Below, one piece after another: positions 42,351 through 50,528 of a stretch of 62,015 nt of DNA. The position numbers were made by a program, and so were the translations under genes. The notes under the pieces are model-generated. The model did no database searches. It saw only the letters and a program-made list of their open reading frames with translations, and was not told where the DNA came from. The stretch is taken from positions 1 through 62,015 of the forward strand of contig CALWHM010000007.1 of NCBI GenBank assembly GCA_944380395.1, read 5' to 3'. Source of the stretch: an uncultured Clostridia bacterium (GTDB lineage Bacteria; Bacillota; Clostridia; Christensenellales; UBA3700). The stretch's first letter is position 1; each line of letters begins with the position of its first letter.

Positions 42351-43628
42351 ATGAAAGAAAAAGTTACGGAAAGCTTGAGTTTCGGCACGGACGGCGTAAG
42401 GGCGGAATACGGAGAGGAATTGGAGCGCGCGGCGTACGCTTTGGGGCGCACGGTGCACGGCAGAGTCGTGCTGGGCAGGGATACGCGCGTTTCGGGAGAA
42501 AGGCTCGCGCAGACATTCGCGCAGGGCGCTTCTGATGCGGGCGCGCAAGTGGAGTACGCGGGAATAATGCCCACGGCGGGCGTGGCATATCTCACAAAAA
42601 GCCGCGGGGCGGACTTCGGGGCGGTCATCTCCGCTTCGCACAATCCGCCCGAGTATAACGGAATAAAGATTTTTTCAAGTGAGGGAGAAAAACTTTCCGA
42701 ACAGGCGGAAGCCGAGTTCAATGCCGCCCTAAGAGTGCAATTTGAGCAAAAGAATGTGCCGCTTAAAATGCGTGCGGATATACAGGGCGCAAGGGAAGAA
42801 TACATAAATTTTCTGTGCGGAGCGGGTCGGGAGCTGAAAGGAATGAAGATAGCTCTGGACTGCGCCAACGGAGCGGCTAGCGTTATAGCGCCGCAAGTTT
42901 TTGCGCGTTTGGGCGCTGATACGGTCACGGTGAGCGCGAATATAGGCGGCTTAGACATAAACGACGGGTGCGGCGCGCTGCATATAGACACGTTAAAGCG
43001 GCGCTGCCCCGGGGAGTTCGACATATATTTTGCCTTTGACGGCGACGCGGACAGGGTGATGGCGCTCAGCGATAAGGGCGAAGTTATGGACGGCGATTTG
43101 ATAATGTACACGATAGCCGCCCTAACAATGCAAAATGGCGGGCGAGTTTCGCAGGTAGTGGGCACGGTGATGTCCAACGGCGGGACGGAAGAGGCTTTGA
43201 AGAAGCTGGGCGTGAAGTTTTTGCGCGCCAAGGTGGGCGACAAGTACGTCAAGCGAATGATGGACGAATGCGGAGCCGAGATAGGCGGGGAGCAGTCGGG
43301 GCACATAATACTTTCAAAGTATGCGGGCACGGGCGACGGCATACTTACCGCGGCGGTGCTTGCGGGCTTATTGAAAGAGTCGGGAAGGGCGGCAAGTGAG
43401 TTTTCCTATCCCGTATATCCGCAATTCAACGAAAGCGTTAAAACGGCGGACAAAGAAAAAGCCGCAGGCGCGCATATCGCGGCATTGACGAAAGAGTGGG
43501 AAGAGCGCGGCGTGCGCGTGCTCGTGCGCCCCAGCGGCACCGAACCCAAAATAAGAGTTATGACGGAGTGCAAAAACGCCGCTCTTGCCAAGGCGGCGCT
43601 CGCTCAATTAAAAGACGCGCTTTTATAA
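42351..43628 (+). CDS. glmM: Phosphoglucosamine mutase
   Basis: A 425-residue alpha-D-phosphohexomutase. SFGTDGVRAEYGEELE opens the protein; the phospho-serine is in AVISASHNPPEYNGIKIFS; metal loop FDGDADRVMA; sugar loop GGEQSGHIILSKY; phosphate loop RPSGTEPKIRVM. It converts glucosamine-6-P to glucosamine-1-P for peptidoglycan precursors. It is about 20 residues shorter than most GlmM proteins. It supplies the substrate of the acetyltransferase encoded just upstream. Confidence 0.92.
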   Translation: MKEKVTESLSFGTDGVRAEYGEELERAAYALGRTVHGRVVLGRDTRVSGERLAQTFAQGASDAGAQVEYAGIMPTAGVAYLTKSRGADFGAVISASHNPPEYNGIKIFSSEGEKLSEQAEAEFNAALRVQFEQKNVPLKMRADIQGAREEYINFLCGAGRELKGMKIALDCANGAASVIAPQVFARLGADTVTVSANIGGLDINDGCGALHIDTLKRRCPGEFDIYFAFDGDADRVMALSDKGEVMDGDLIMYTIAALTMQNGGRVSQVVGTVMSNGGTEEALKKLGVKFLRAKVGDKYVKRMMDECGAEIGGEQSGHIILSKYAGTGDGILTAAVLAGLLKESGRAASEFSYPVYPQFNESVKTADKEKAAGAHIAALTKEWEERGVRVLVRPSGTEPKIRVMTECKNAALAKAALAQLKDALL

Positions 43629-43659
43629 GGCGGTAAAATAACGAGTTCGAAAACGGATA

Positions 43660-43685
43660 AAGGCGGTTTACAGCCGCCTTTTTTC
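43660..43685 (+). terminator. Terminator after glmM
   Basis: AAGGCGG / CCGCCTT stem with a 7-base loop and a T run. Confidence 0.85.
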
Positions 43686-44114
43686 ATTATAAGGGCGTGG
43701 CTGAACGGCGAGTTCTATAACGCGGCGTTCGGAACGGCGCAGCAGGCGGTAATTCAAACTACTAAGGTGGATAACAGCGCAGAGAGCACGGGCTACACAG
43801 ACGATAAATTTGCCTGCGCCGATACGGAGGACAAGATATTCCTTTTGAGTTACGCGCAGGCGGCAAATGCGGAATACGGCTTTTCCGAAGATAAAAAAGG
43901 CTGCGCCGCAAGAGAGCGGAGCGTAAGCGATTACAGCCGCGCCACGGGAGCAAGCGTTTCTCCGAACGGCAGCGGCGGGTCTTGGTGGCTGCGTTCGCCC
44001 GCGGGCGCTGTTTCAGACTCCGCGCAATGCGTGCAACATAACGGCGCTATCAAAGATGCTAAGGTAATGGTTGCCTACAACGGAGTTGTGCCCGCTTTGC
44101 ATCTGACATTGTAG
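43686..44114 (+). pseudogene. 5'-truncated DUF6273 gene fragment
   Basis: The frame is coding-like from directly after the glmM terminator: AWLNGEFYNAAFGTAQQAV, KIFLLSYAQAANAEYGF, SDYSRATGAS and SWWLRSP, ending VVPALHLTL. This is the DUF6273 domain of clostridial surface and phage-like proteins, complete at its C terminus but without start, signal or upstream domains. It is a remnant of a larger gene, with no promoter or ribosome site. Confidence 0.75.
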
Positions 44115-44193
44115 AGCGTGATAGCTGCGCGGCTGTGCGATGCAAAAGCTTGCGGGCAATAGGTGCGGAATAAAAACGTTACCCCTTGATCAG

Positions 44194-44225
44194 CGGGGCT
44201 GCGGCAGGCGCCGCACCCCGTTTTT
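44194..44225 (+). terminator. Terminator-like hairpin after DUF6273 remnant
   Basis: CGGGG and TGCGGC pair with GCCGCA and CCCCG (one bulged base), followed by TTTTT. Confidence 0.7.
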
Positions 44226-44269
44226 CATTTCGCAAAATCGCAAAAAAAAGCAAAATTGCGAAATGAAAA
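44222..44269. repeat. Inverted repeat flanking the ATPase gene, downstream side
   Basis: TTTTCATTTCGCAA (44222-44235) and TTGCGAAATGAAAA (44256-44269) are perfect 14-base inverted arms with a 20-base A-rich loop. The same words flank the other end of the gene at 45516-45558. Confidence 0.85.
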
Positions 44270-44300
44270 GCTTACGGCGCAAGATGATCGAGCGGGGGCT

Positions 44301-45491
44301 TTATGAAAGCAGCCATTCGGCGATGTCGATGATTTTAACGCCTTCAACGTGGCTTTCCGGGTGCTTGGTGCGCGCAATTATCATTTTGGGGTAGGCGTCC
44401 CTGATCGCAAGCAGAGGAGCTAATTCGCGCTGCAAGGTTTCTTGCCTGCTGATGTCGTCGCAGACTTGGATATAAGTTTTCATACCGTTTTTCACGGCGA
44501 CAAAGTCCACTTCGGTTTCATTAAGCTGTCCCACATAGACTTCACAGCCTCTGCGCAGAAGTTCGATAGCCACAATGTTTTCGTAAAGATGTCCGTAGTC
44601 GGCGTTTTTCGTGCCTATCACGGCATAGCGCAGGGACAAGTCCGCCAGATAATATTTTTTGTCAGATTCCAGATATCTTTTCCCCTTCACATCGTATCTT
44701 TTGAAAGGGTAGAATAAAAAGCTGCGGCAAAGATAATCTATATATGCGCCGCAAGTCTTGTCATTGGTGCGGTATGTGTTCGAGGTGAGCGCATTTGCGA
44801 TATTCCTGACCGAAGTCCTGTTGCCGACGTTGTCCATTAAATAATCGGTTATCATATTCAAAAGGTCTTCGTTTTCTATGCGGAACTTGGTCACAATGTC
44901 TTTGGTTATGGTTGTTCTCACTATCCCCGCCAAATATTTTTTCGCGTCATCGGGGTTATTGTAGAGATAAGAACCTGCCATACCGCCCGCCGAAACGTAT
45001 TTATCAAAAGCGGCGTTTATGTCGCTTTGAGGATAATACAGCAGATATTCGGCAAAAGAAAAGGGATAAAGGCTTATCTCAAATACGCGCCCGCCGAAAA
45101 GGGTAGCCAAATCGCTGGACAGCAAAAACGCATTGGAGCCGGTCAAAAAGATATTGAACCGCTCTTCTTCGTACAAGCTGTTTATTGCGGTTTCAAAACC
45201 GCGGCAAAGCTGAACTTCGTCTATAAACAGGAAGTTTTCTTTATCGGGAACATAGTGCGAATTTATATATTCGTATAAGGCGTTTTCTTCTTTTAAGACT
45301 TCAAACTCCTTCAAATTCAACTTTATTCGCACAATATTGCTTTCGTTCGGCAGTTTTTGCACATATGAGATAAAGGCGTCCATCAATTTGGACTTGCCGC
45401 AGCGCCGAATGCCCGTGATGACTTTTATGTCCGGCGTGTACATAACGTCTATAAGCTGTTGCAGATAAAATTTTCTTTCGATAAGCTTCAT
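44301..45491 (-). CDS. AAA ATPase with C-terminal DUF4143 (nuclease-like) domain
   Basis: A 396-residue protein. The N-terminal AAA_14 domain has P-loop VITGIRRCGKSKLMDAF, Walker B ENFLFIDEVQLCRG and sensor NIFLTGSNAFLLSSDLA. The C-terminal DUF4143 domain has GHLYENIVAIELLRRG then TEVDFVAVKNGMKTYIQVC, the E-x(n)-D-x-K arrangement of PD-(D/E)XK folds. The family is common and of unknown function; it behaves like a mobile or defence-associated accessory gene. The ATG at 45491 (GAGGTGG) was chosen. Confidence 0.85.
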   Translation of the reverse strand: MKLIERKFYLQQLIDVMYTPDIKVITGIRRCGKSKLMDAFISYVQKLPNESNIVRIKLNLKEFEVLKEENALYEYINSHYVPDKENFLFIDEVQLCRGFETAINSLYEEERFNIFLTGSNAFLLSSDLATLFGGRVFEISLYPFSFAEYLLYYPQSDINAAFDKYVSAGGMAGSYLYNNPDDAKKYLAGIVRTTITKDIVTKFRIENEDLLNMITDYLMDNVGNRTSVRNIANALTSNTYRTNDKTCGAYIDYLCRSFLFYPFKRYDVKGKRYLESDKKYYLADLSLRYAVIGTKNADYGHLYENIVAIELLRRGCEVYVGQLNETEVDFVAVKNGMKTYIQVCDDISRQETLQRELAPLLAIRDAYPKMIIARTKHPESHVEGVKIIDIAEWLLS

Positions 45492-45508
45492 TTTTCCACC
45501 TCGATAAC

Positions 45509-45558
45509 AGTATAATTCATTTCGCAAATTTTGTCAAATCGGAAAATTGCGAAATGAA
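45509..45558 (-). promoter_or_regulatory. Promoter of ATPase gene overlapping an inverted repeat
   Basis: Minus strand TTGACA (45537-45532), 17 bases, TATACT (45514-45509). TTCATTTCGCAA (45516-45527) fills the spacer and pairs with TTGCGAAATGAA (45547-45558), so the repeat could act as an operator. Confidence 0.65.
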
Positions 45559-45631
45559 AATTTTTTTGTCGAACGGAAAACCGCTAAAAAAGCGTGATAT
45601 ATGCTTAAAAAGCGGCTGTTTATGCGGTGCA

Positions 45632-45737
45632 GCGTTTATTTCGCAAAAAGGCAAAAAAATGAAAATTGCGAAATGGCGGCGTTTATTTCGCAAAAAGGCA
45701 AAAAAATGAAAATTGCGAAACGGGGGCGTTTCGCAAC
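45632..45737. repeat. 47-bp tandem repeat (two copies and a partial third)
   Basis: Copies begin at 45632, 45679 and, truncated, 45726. Each contains TTTCGCAA and TTGCGAAA inverted words, related to the repeats that bracket the ATPase gene. The repeats sit between that gene's promoter and the end of the fucosidase gene. Confidence 0.8.
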
Positions 45738-45782
45738 TTCAAAAGCGGATATTTTATTAAAAAACGCGCGGATATTTTGCGG

Positions 45783-47309
45783 CTATATCTCTTGCTTTTC
45801 CTTTTGCTTTTCCAGGCGTTTATAGTATATCTTTTGTCCTATGCCGCGGATAAATACGGCTATTTTATCGGTAAGGGGCTGGGAGGGCACCTTGCCGTTA
45901 TACGCGTAGGGTTGGAATATCTCCAGATAAGGTTCCAGGCGGCATGAAGTGATGACAAGGCGCAGGGCGGAGGCGGTGATTTTTTTGAAAGTTGCTATCC
46001 GCTTAAAGCCTATCGTGGTGCCGGAGTAAACTTTTTTCTCACCCTTGTCCGTCACGGCGAAGAGGTCGAAGCTCTCCACGCGCTGGGAAAAGTCGCAATT
46101 TTCGCGCAGCACGACTTTGTCCACCTCCGCGGGACGGTCGAATTGCGCGGTTATTTCGTAGCTTTGCTCTATCTCGGCGGCGCGGTAACAGCCGCTTTTG
46201 TCCGCCGCCAGCAGAGAAGCGGGCATAGTATTGTCCTCGTTTTCCGCCGTATATGTGCATTTTATCGGCTTTGCAAAGTGCGCGCGTATCCTCTCCCCGA
46301 AGGCGCGCAGAGTGCTTTCGTCGCGCTCGGAGATGGCGCCCGTGTTGCTTGGCGGTACGTTGAGCAAGAGCAGGGAGTTGCCGCCCACGGACGTGTAATA
46401 TATGTAAGTCAGGTTGTCAAGGGAGCGCACGGCGCAGTTTTCGCGCTTGTGCCAAAACCAACCGGGGCGAATGGATACGTCCACTTCCGCGGGGTACCAT
46501 ATAAAGGAGTCGTAAGCGTCCAGCACTTCGCGGCTGCCCAAGTCCTCGCTCATCGCGTCCAAGCCTTTTTTGCGGAAGGAATTATCGTCCGCCTGTTGTG
46601 ATTTTTCCTCTATCTTCTGCACGTCAAAGGAAAATTCGGGCACCACGTTCCACTCGCTCTTGCGCGCCTGTCCCGCTTCGTTGCCCACCCATCTCACGTC
46701 GGGTCCGCAGTTGGAGATGGCGCAGCCGGGTTGCAGAGTGCGCACGGTGTCGTATATGCGTTCAAAGTCGTATACCTGCTTGGGCTTGCCGTCCATATAC
46801 GAGCCGCACGCCCCGTCCAGCCACACGCAGAATATCTCGCCGTAGCGGGTGAGAAGTTCGGTGAGCTGACGGATATAAAAGTCGTTGTATTTTTCCGTGC
46901 CGTAAAGCGGGGAATTTCTGTCCCACGGGGAGAGATATACGCCGAATTTCAGTCCGAATTTGCGGCAGCTGTCCGAAAGCTCTTTGACCACGTCGCCCTT
47001 GCCGCCCTTGTACGGGGAGGAAGCCACGGAATATTTCGTGGTGTCAGTTTGCCAAAGGCAAAAGCCGTCGTGGTGCTTGCAGGTGAGGATAATGCCGTTT
47101 GCGCCCGCCGCCTTGGCTATCTCCGCCCACTTGTCCGTATCCTGATTTTTGGGATCGAAAAGCGAAGGAGGGCAGGTGCCGTCGCTCCACTCCTTGTTTG
47201 CAAAGGTGTTTATACCGTAATGTATAAAGATGTTAAAGCCGCCGTCCTCAAAACTCTTCTGCACCGAAGAGGGGGTAACGGATGTGTAAACGCGCAGTCT
47301 GTCTTGCAT
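45783..47309 (-). CDS. GH29 alpha-L-fucosidase
   Basis: A 508-residue GH29 enzyme. Motifs: FNIFIHYGINTFANKEW, GIILTCKHHDGFCLWQT, GLKFGVYLSPWDRN, and the nucleophile Asp in FCVWLDGACG (the WxDG site). The C-terminal ~150 residues form a discoidin-like beta-sandwich. There is no signal peptide, so it probably works on imported fucosylated oligosaccharides in the cytosol. AAGAGGT precedes the ATG. Together with the GH2 enzyme it suggests host or milk glycan use. Confidence 0.92.
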   Translation of the reverse strand: MQDRLRVYTSVTPSSVQKSFEDGGFNIFIHYGINTFANKEWSDGTCPPSLFDPKNQDTDKWAEIAKAAGANGIILTCKHHDGFCLWQTDTTKYSVASSPYKGGKGDVVKELSDSCRKFGLKFGVYLSPWDRNSPLYGTEKYNDFYIRQLTELLTRYGEIFCVWLDGACGSYMDGKPKQVYDFERIYDTVRTLQPGCAISNCGPDVRWVGNEAGQARKSEWNVVPEFSFDVQKIEEKSQQADDNSFRKKGLDAMSEDLGSREVLDAYDSFIWYPAEVDVSIRPGWFWHKRENCAVRSLDNLTYIYYTSVGGNSLLLLNVPPSNTGAISERDESTLRAFGERIRAHFAKPIKCTYTAENEDNTMPASLLAADKSGCYRAAEIEQSYEITAQFDRPAEVDKVVLRENCDFSQRVESFDLFAVTDKGEKKVYSGTTIGFKRIATFKKITASALRLVITSCRLEPYLEIFQPYAYNGKVPSQPLTDKIAVFIRGIGQKIYYKRLEKQKEKQEI

Positions 47310-47353
47310 TTTTACCTCTTATAATTCGGGCTTGGGCCCGCCCTAGTATTGTA

Positions 47354-48313
47354 TTATTTCGCGGAAGAGTCTTCCTCCACGCTTTCTTCCTTGCAATATT
47401 TTATCTCGTATTCGGCGCCCGAAGCGGCGTTCATAATGGCTCTGCCCATTGCCTCCACCGCCGCCACTTGCAGCAGGATAAAGTCATAGGGGCGCCTCAC
47501 GCCCGTGTTCAGCGTGAACACCGTGTCCCCGTCAAAGTCCGTGTGCACGGGGGAGATGTGTTTGGCGTAGGCGTTGTGAGTTATCGTCGCCAGCTTGTTC
47601 GCCTCCACTTTGGTGAGTTTGGCGTTGGTCATCACGCAGCCTATCGTAGTGTTCGCGCCCGTGAGCAGGGTGAACCATTTGCCTTCGCGCAGGCAGCGTT
47701 CCGTGTCCAGAAAGCTCCCTTTATTGCCCGTGGCGCCCGCCAGGATATTGCCTTTGCCGTCGGTTATGTCGCCCATCGCGTTCACCGCGACCACAGCCGT
47801 CACCACGCAGCCGCCCGCCTTCACGGTGGCGGCGCCCAGCCCCGACTTCTGCGCGTGTGCAAGTCCGCGTATCTTGCCCACGGTGGCGCCTTTGCCCACG
47901 CCGACCTGTCCGAAAGACACGTTTTTGTCGCTTGCCGCTTCGCACGCCTTGTAGCCCCACTCCGCGGTGGGGTAGTGATATTCTTTGTCGTTCAAATCGA
48001 ATATCACCGCGCCGCACACGATGGGCACCACTTTTTTGCCTATTTTGTAGCCTATGCCGCGCTCGCGCATATATTCCATAACGCCGCACGCGGAGGCAAG
48101 TCCGTACGCAGAGCCGCCCGAAAGCACCACGGCGTTTATTTTCTCCATAGCTTTTTCCGGGCGCAGCAGGTCGGTTTCGCGCGTGCCGGGAGCGCCGCCG
48201 CGCACGTCCACGCCCGCCACCGCGCCCTTGTTGCAGGTGATGACGGTCACGCCCGTATACTCGTCGTTATAGCTGCCTATCTTTATCCCGGAGGGAATTA
48301 TTATGTCTTCCAT
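47354..48313 (-). CDS. S58/P1-family (DmpA-like) peptidase
   Basis: A 319-residue Ntn-hydrolase-fold protein of the DmpA/P1 aminopeptidase family: IKIGSYNDEYTGVTVITCNKG at the start, VVLSGGSAYGLASACGVMEYM, GQVGVGKGATVGKI, and the self-cleavage region with GANTTIGCVMTNAKL, where a Thr or Ser becomes the N-terminal nucleophile. DmpA-type enzymes remove N-terminal residues or hydrolyse beta-peptides. Its ATG shares one base with the stop of the TetR gene (TAATG), so the regulator and peptidase are one operon. Confidence 0.87.
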   Translation of the reverse strand: MEDIIIPSGIKIGSYNDEYTGVTVITCNKGAVAGVDVRGGAPGTRETDLLRPEKAMEKINAVVLSGGSAYGLASACGVMEYMRERGIGYKIGKKVVPIVCGAVIFDLNDKEYHYPTAEWGYKACEAASDKNVSFGQVGVGKGATVGKIRGLAHAQKSGLGAATVKAGGCVVTAVVAVNAMGDITDGKGNILAGATGNKGSFLDTERCLREGKWFTLLTGANTTIGCVMTNAKLTKVEANKLATITHNAYAKHISPVHTDFDGDTVFTLNTGVRRPYDFILLQVAAVEAMGRAIMNAASGAEYEIKYCKEESVEEDSSAK

Positions 48314-48903
48314 TATCCCACTATAGAGCTGATTATGTTCGCGTATCCCTGCGAAACTATGGTTGCCGCGTACTTGCACAGATCTTCAAGCGGCATAGGG
48401 TTTTCGCTCCTCAGCCACGCCACGTAAACGTCCATCACTCCGCCCGTCATAAAAGTCACCGCCACGCGCAAAAACTTTTCGTCCGAATCGGGGAACTTGG
48501 TCATCACGCTCTCCACCACCTTGTCCGTAAAGCACTTTTTCAATTTGAGCAGGAAAGTGGTGGAAATTTTGCTGTCCGATATAAATCTGCCGAACGCGGG
48601 ATTTACGTCCGCTTCTTCCGTAAGCGCTTTGAGCAGAGGGTAGGGGTTGAGCGGCAGCTGCACGGGATCGAACTTGTTGACTATTTCAAACATAGTGTCC
48701 GTGGTGGTGGTTTCTATGTCCGCAAGCACCTCGTATACGCTGGTGTAGTGCAAGTAAAAAGTGGAGCGGTTGATGTCCGCCGCCTGCGTGACGTCCGTCA
48801 CGGTTATGTCGTTGATGCGCTTGGTAACGCTCAGCTGCATCAGCGCGTTCTGAATTGCCTTGCGCGTTTTGCGCGTGCGCCTGTCCATTGTTCTTCTTAT
48901 CAT
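48313..48903 (-). CDS. TetR-family transcriptional regulator
   Basis: A 196-residue regulator. The N-terminal HTH is visible: RKTRKAIQNALMQLSVTKRI, NDITVTDVTQAADINRSTFY, LHYTSVYEVLADIE. The C-terminal domain matches the DhaS/TetR_C_7-like group by eye. It presumably controls its own promoter and the overlapping peptidase gene. AGGAG lies 9 bases before the ATG at 48903; a second ATG six codons in is possible. Confidence 0.88.
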   Translation of the reverse strand: MIRRTMDRRTRKTRKAIQNALMQLSVTKRINDITVTDVTQAADINRSTFYLHYTSVYEVLADIETTTTDTMFEIVNKFDPVQLPLNPYPLLKALTEEADVNPAFGRFISDSKISTTFLLKLKKCFTDKVVESVMTKFPDSDEKFLRVAVTFMTGGVMDVYVAWLRSENPMPLEDLCKYAATIVSQGYANIISSIVG

Positions 48904-48936
48904 AGCAAAGTACTCCTTTTAATATTGCTTTTGTAT

Positions 48937-48965
48937 ATTATACCACGCGCGCGGAGAAATGTCAA
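48937..48965 (-). promoter_or_regulatory. Promoter of TetR-peptidase operon
   Basis: Minus strand TTGACA (48965-48960), 17 bases with extended TGG, TATAAT (48942-48937). Confidence 0.75.
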
Positions 48966-49046
48966 CACCCCGTTGAGAAAACAAAACGTAAAATAAATGT
49001 GTGGTTTTATAGGCAAAAGTTGAAAGTTTCCGCTTCAAGCGCGCGG

Positions 49047-49151
49047 TGAATATTTATGCAAAAGCCGTATATTTATGCAATTATGCACGCGAAAATGTAT
49101 AAACTCATAAAATTTCAGGAAAAAATACAAAAAATTGTGAATATTTATGCT
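49047..49151 (+). promoter_or_regulatory. Cluster of ARG-box-like ArgR sites
   Basis: TGAATATTTATGCA (49047-49060), CGTATATTTATGCA (49066-49079) and TGAATATTTATGCT (49138-49151) resemble the ARG box TGAAT-N4-ATTCA with one or a few mismatches in the second arm. They precede the argG promoter, so arginine repression by ArgR is likely. No argR gene is in the window. Confidence 0.7.
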
Positions 49152-49159
49152 CAAAACAC

Positions 49160-49188
49160 TTGCCTTATGCAAGCAAAGAGAGTATGAT
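49160..49188 (+). promoter_or_regulatory. Promoter of the arginine operon
   Basis: TTGCCT (49160-49165), 17 bases, TATGAT (49183-49188), 30 bases before the argG ATG. Confidence 0.65.
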
Positions 49189-49217
49189 ATTGCCATAACC
49201 GAAAAGGAGAAACAACT

Positions 49218-50438
49218 ATGGGTGAAATCAAAAAAGTGGTTTTGGCATATTCGGGCGGTCTGGATACGTCCATTATAATTCCCTGGCTTAAAGAGAATTA
49301 CGACAACTGCGAAGTTATAGCGGTCGCGGGCAACGTGGGTCAGGGCGGAGAGCTGGAAGGTCTTGAAGAAAAGGCGAAAAAGACGGGCGCAAGCAAGCTT
49401 TACATCGCCGACCTTACGGACGAGTTCGCTTCCGATTACATTGTTCCCACTATGAAGGCGGGCGCCGTGTATGAGGGCAAGTATCTTTTGGGCACGTCCT
49501 TTGCACGCCCCATCATCGCAAAGAGGATAGTCGAGATAGCTTTGGCGGAGGGTGCGGACGCCATCTGCCACGGCTGCACGGGCAAGGGCAACGATCAGGT
49601 GAGATTCGAACTTACCATAAAGGCGTTTGCTCCCAATATGAAGATAATCGCGCCTTGGAGAATATGGGATTTGAAGAGCCGTGACGAGGAGATAGACTAC
49701 GCGGAAGCGCACAACGTACCCCTCAACATCACAAGGGAGACCAATTACAGCAAGGACAAGAACCTGTGGCACCTTTCGCACGAGGGGCTTGACCTGGAAG
49801 ATCCCGCCAACGAACCCAATTACGACAAGATATTGGAGCTGGGCGTGACGCCGGAGAAGGCGCCCGACAAGCCCACTTATATAACCCTTTCCTTTGACAA
49901 GGGCAATCCCGTGGCGCTGGACGGCAAGAAGATGAAGCCTTCCGCGCTCATTGCGGAGCTGAACAAGCTGGGCGGAGCAAACGGCATAGGCATAGCCGAC
50001 ATAGTGGAAAACAGACTTGTGGGTATGAAGTCGCGCGGCGTGTACGAAACCCCCGGCGGCACCATTCTCTACTTTGCGCACGAAGTGCTGGAATCACTGT
50101 GTCTGGACAAGGAAACGGCGCATTTCAAGCAGCACGTGGCGCTCAAATTCGCAGACCTTGTGTATAACGGACAGTGGTTCACCCCGCTCAGGGAAGCGCT
50201 TTCCGCGTTTGTGGACAGCACGCAGCAGACGGTCACGGGCGACGTGAAACTCAAACTTTACAAGGGCAACATCACCCCCGCGGGCGTGACTTCCCCTTAT
50301 TCACTTTACGATGAGGAGATAGCCACTTTCTCAGAGGACGAAGTGTACGATCAGAAGGACAGCGCGGGCTTTATCAACCTGTTCGGTCTGCCCATAAAGG
50401 TGAAGGCTCTGTCCGAACAGAAGAACAAGAACAAGTAA
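49218..50438 (+). CDS. argG: Argininosuccinate synthase
   Basis: A 406-residue enzyme that joins citrulline and aspartate using ATP. Motifs: [20 protein letters not shown] (pyrophosphate loop), [29 protein letters not shown] and [27 protein letters not shown] precedes the ATG. It is first in the arg operon although it catalyses the second-last step, as in several Clostridia. Confidence 0.97.
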   Translation: MGEIKKVVLAYSGGLDTSIIIPWLKENYDNCEVIAVAGNVGQGGELEGLEEKAKKTGASKLYIADLTDEFASDYIVPTMKAGAVYEGKYLLGTSFARPIIAKRIVEIALAEGADAICHGCTGKGNDQVRFELTIKAFAPNMKIIAPWRIWDLKSRDEEIDYAEAHNVPLNITRETNYSKDKNLWHLSHEGLDLEDPANEPNYDKILELGVTPEKAPDKPTYITLSFDKGNPVALDGKKMKPSALIAELNKLGGANGIGIADIVENRLVGMKSRGVYETPGGTILYFAHEVLESLCLDKETAHFKQHVALKFADLVYNGQWFTPLREALSAFVDSTQQTVTGDVKLKLYKGNITPAGVTSPYSLYDEEIATFSEDEVYDQKDSAGFINLFGLPIKVKALSEQKNKNK

Positions 50439-50528
50439 GAAAACAGGCATATTTGCACGGCGGCGGTAGCGCTTTACGGCGTTATCGCTTTGCCGTTATA
50501 ACGTGCGCGCGGGCGCAAAGGAGCGTAT

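Noticed and set aside
49035-50081. Long open frame antisense to argG
   Set aside because: It starts inside argG and runs through the ARG-box region; composition is a shadow of argG codons.
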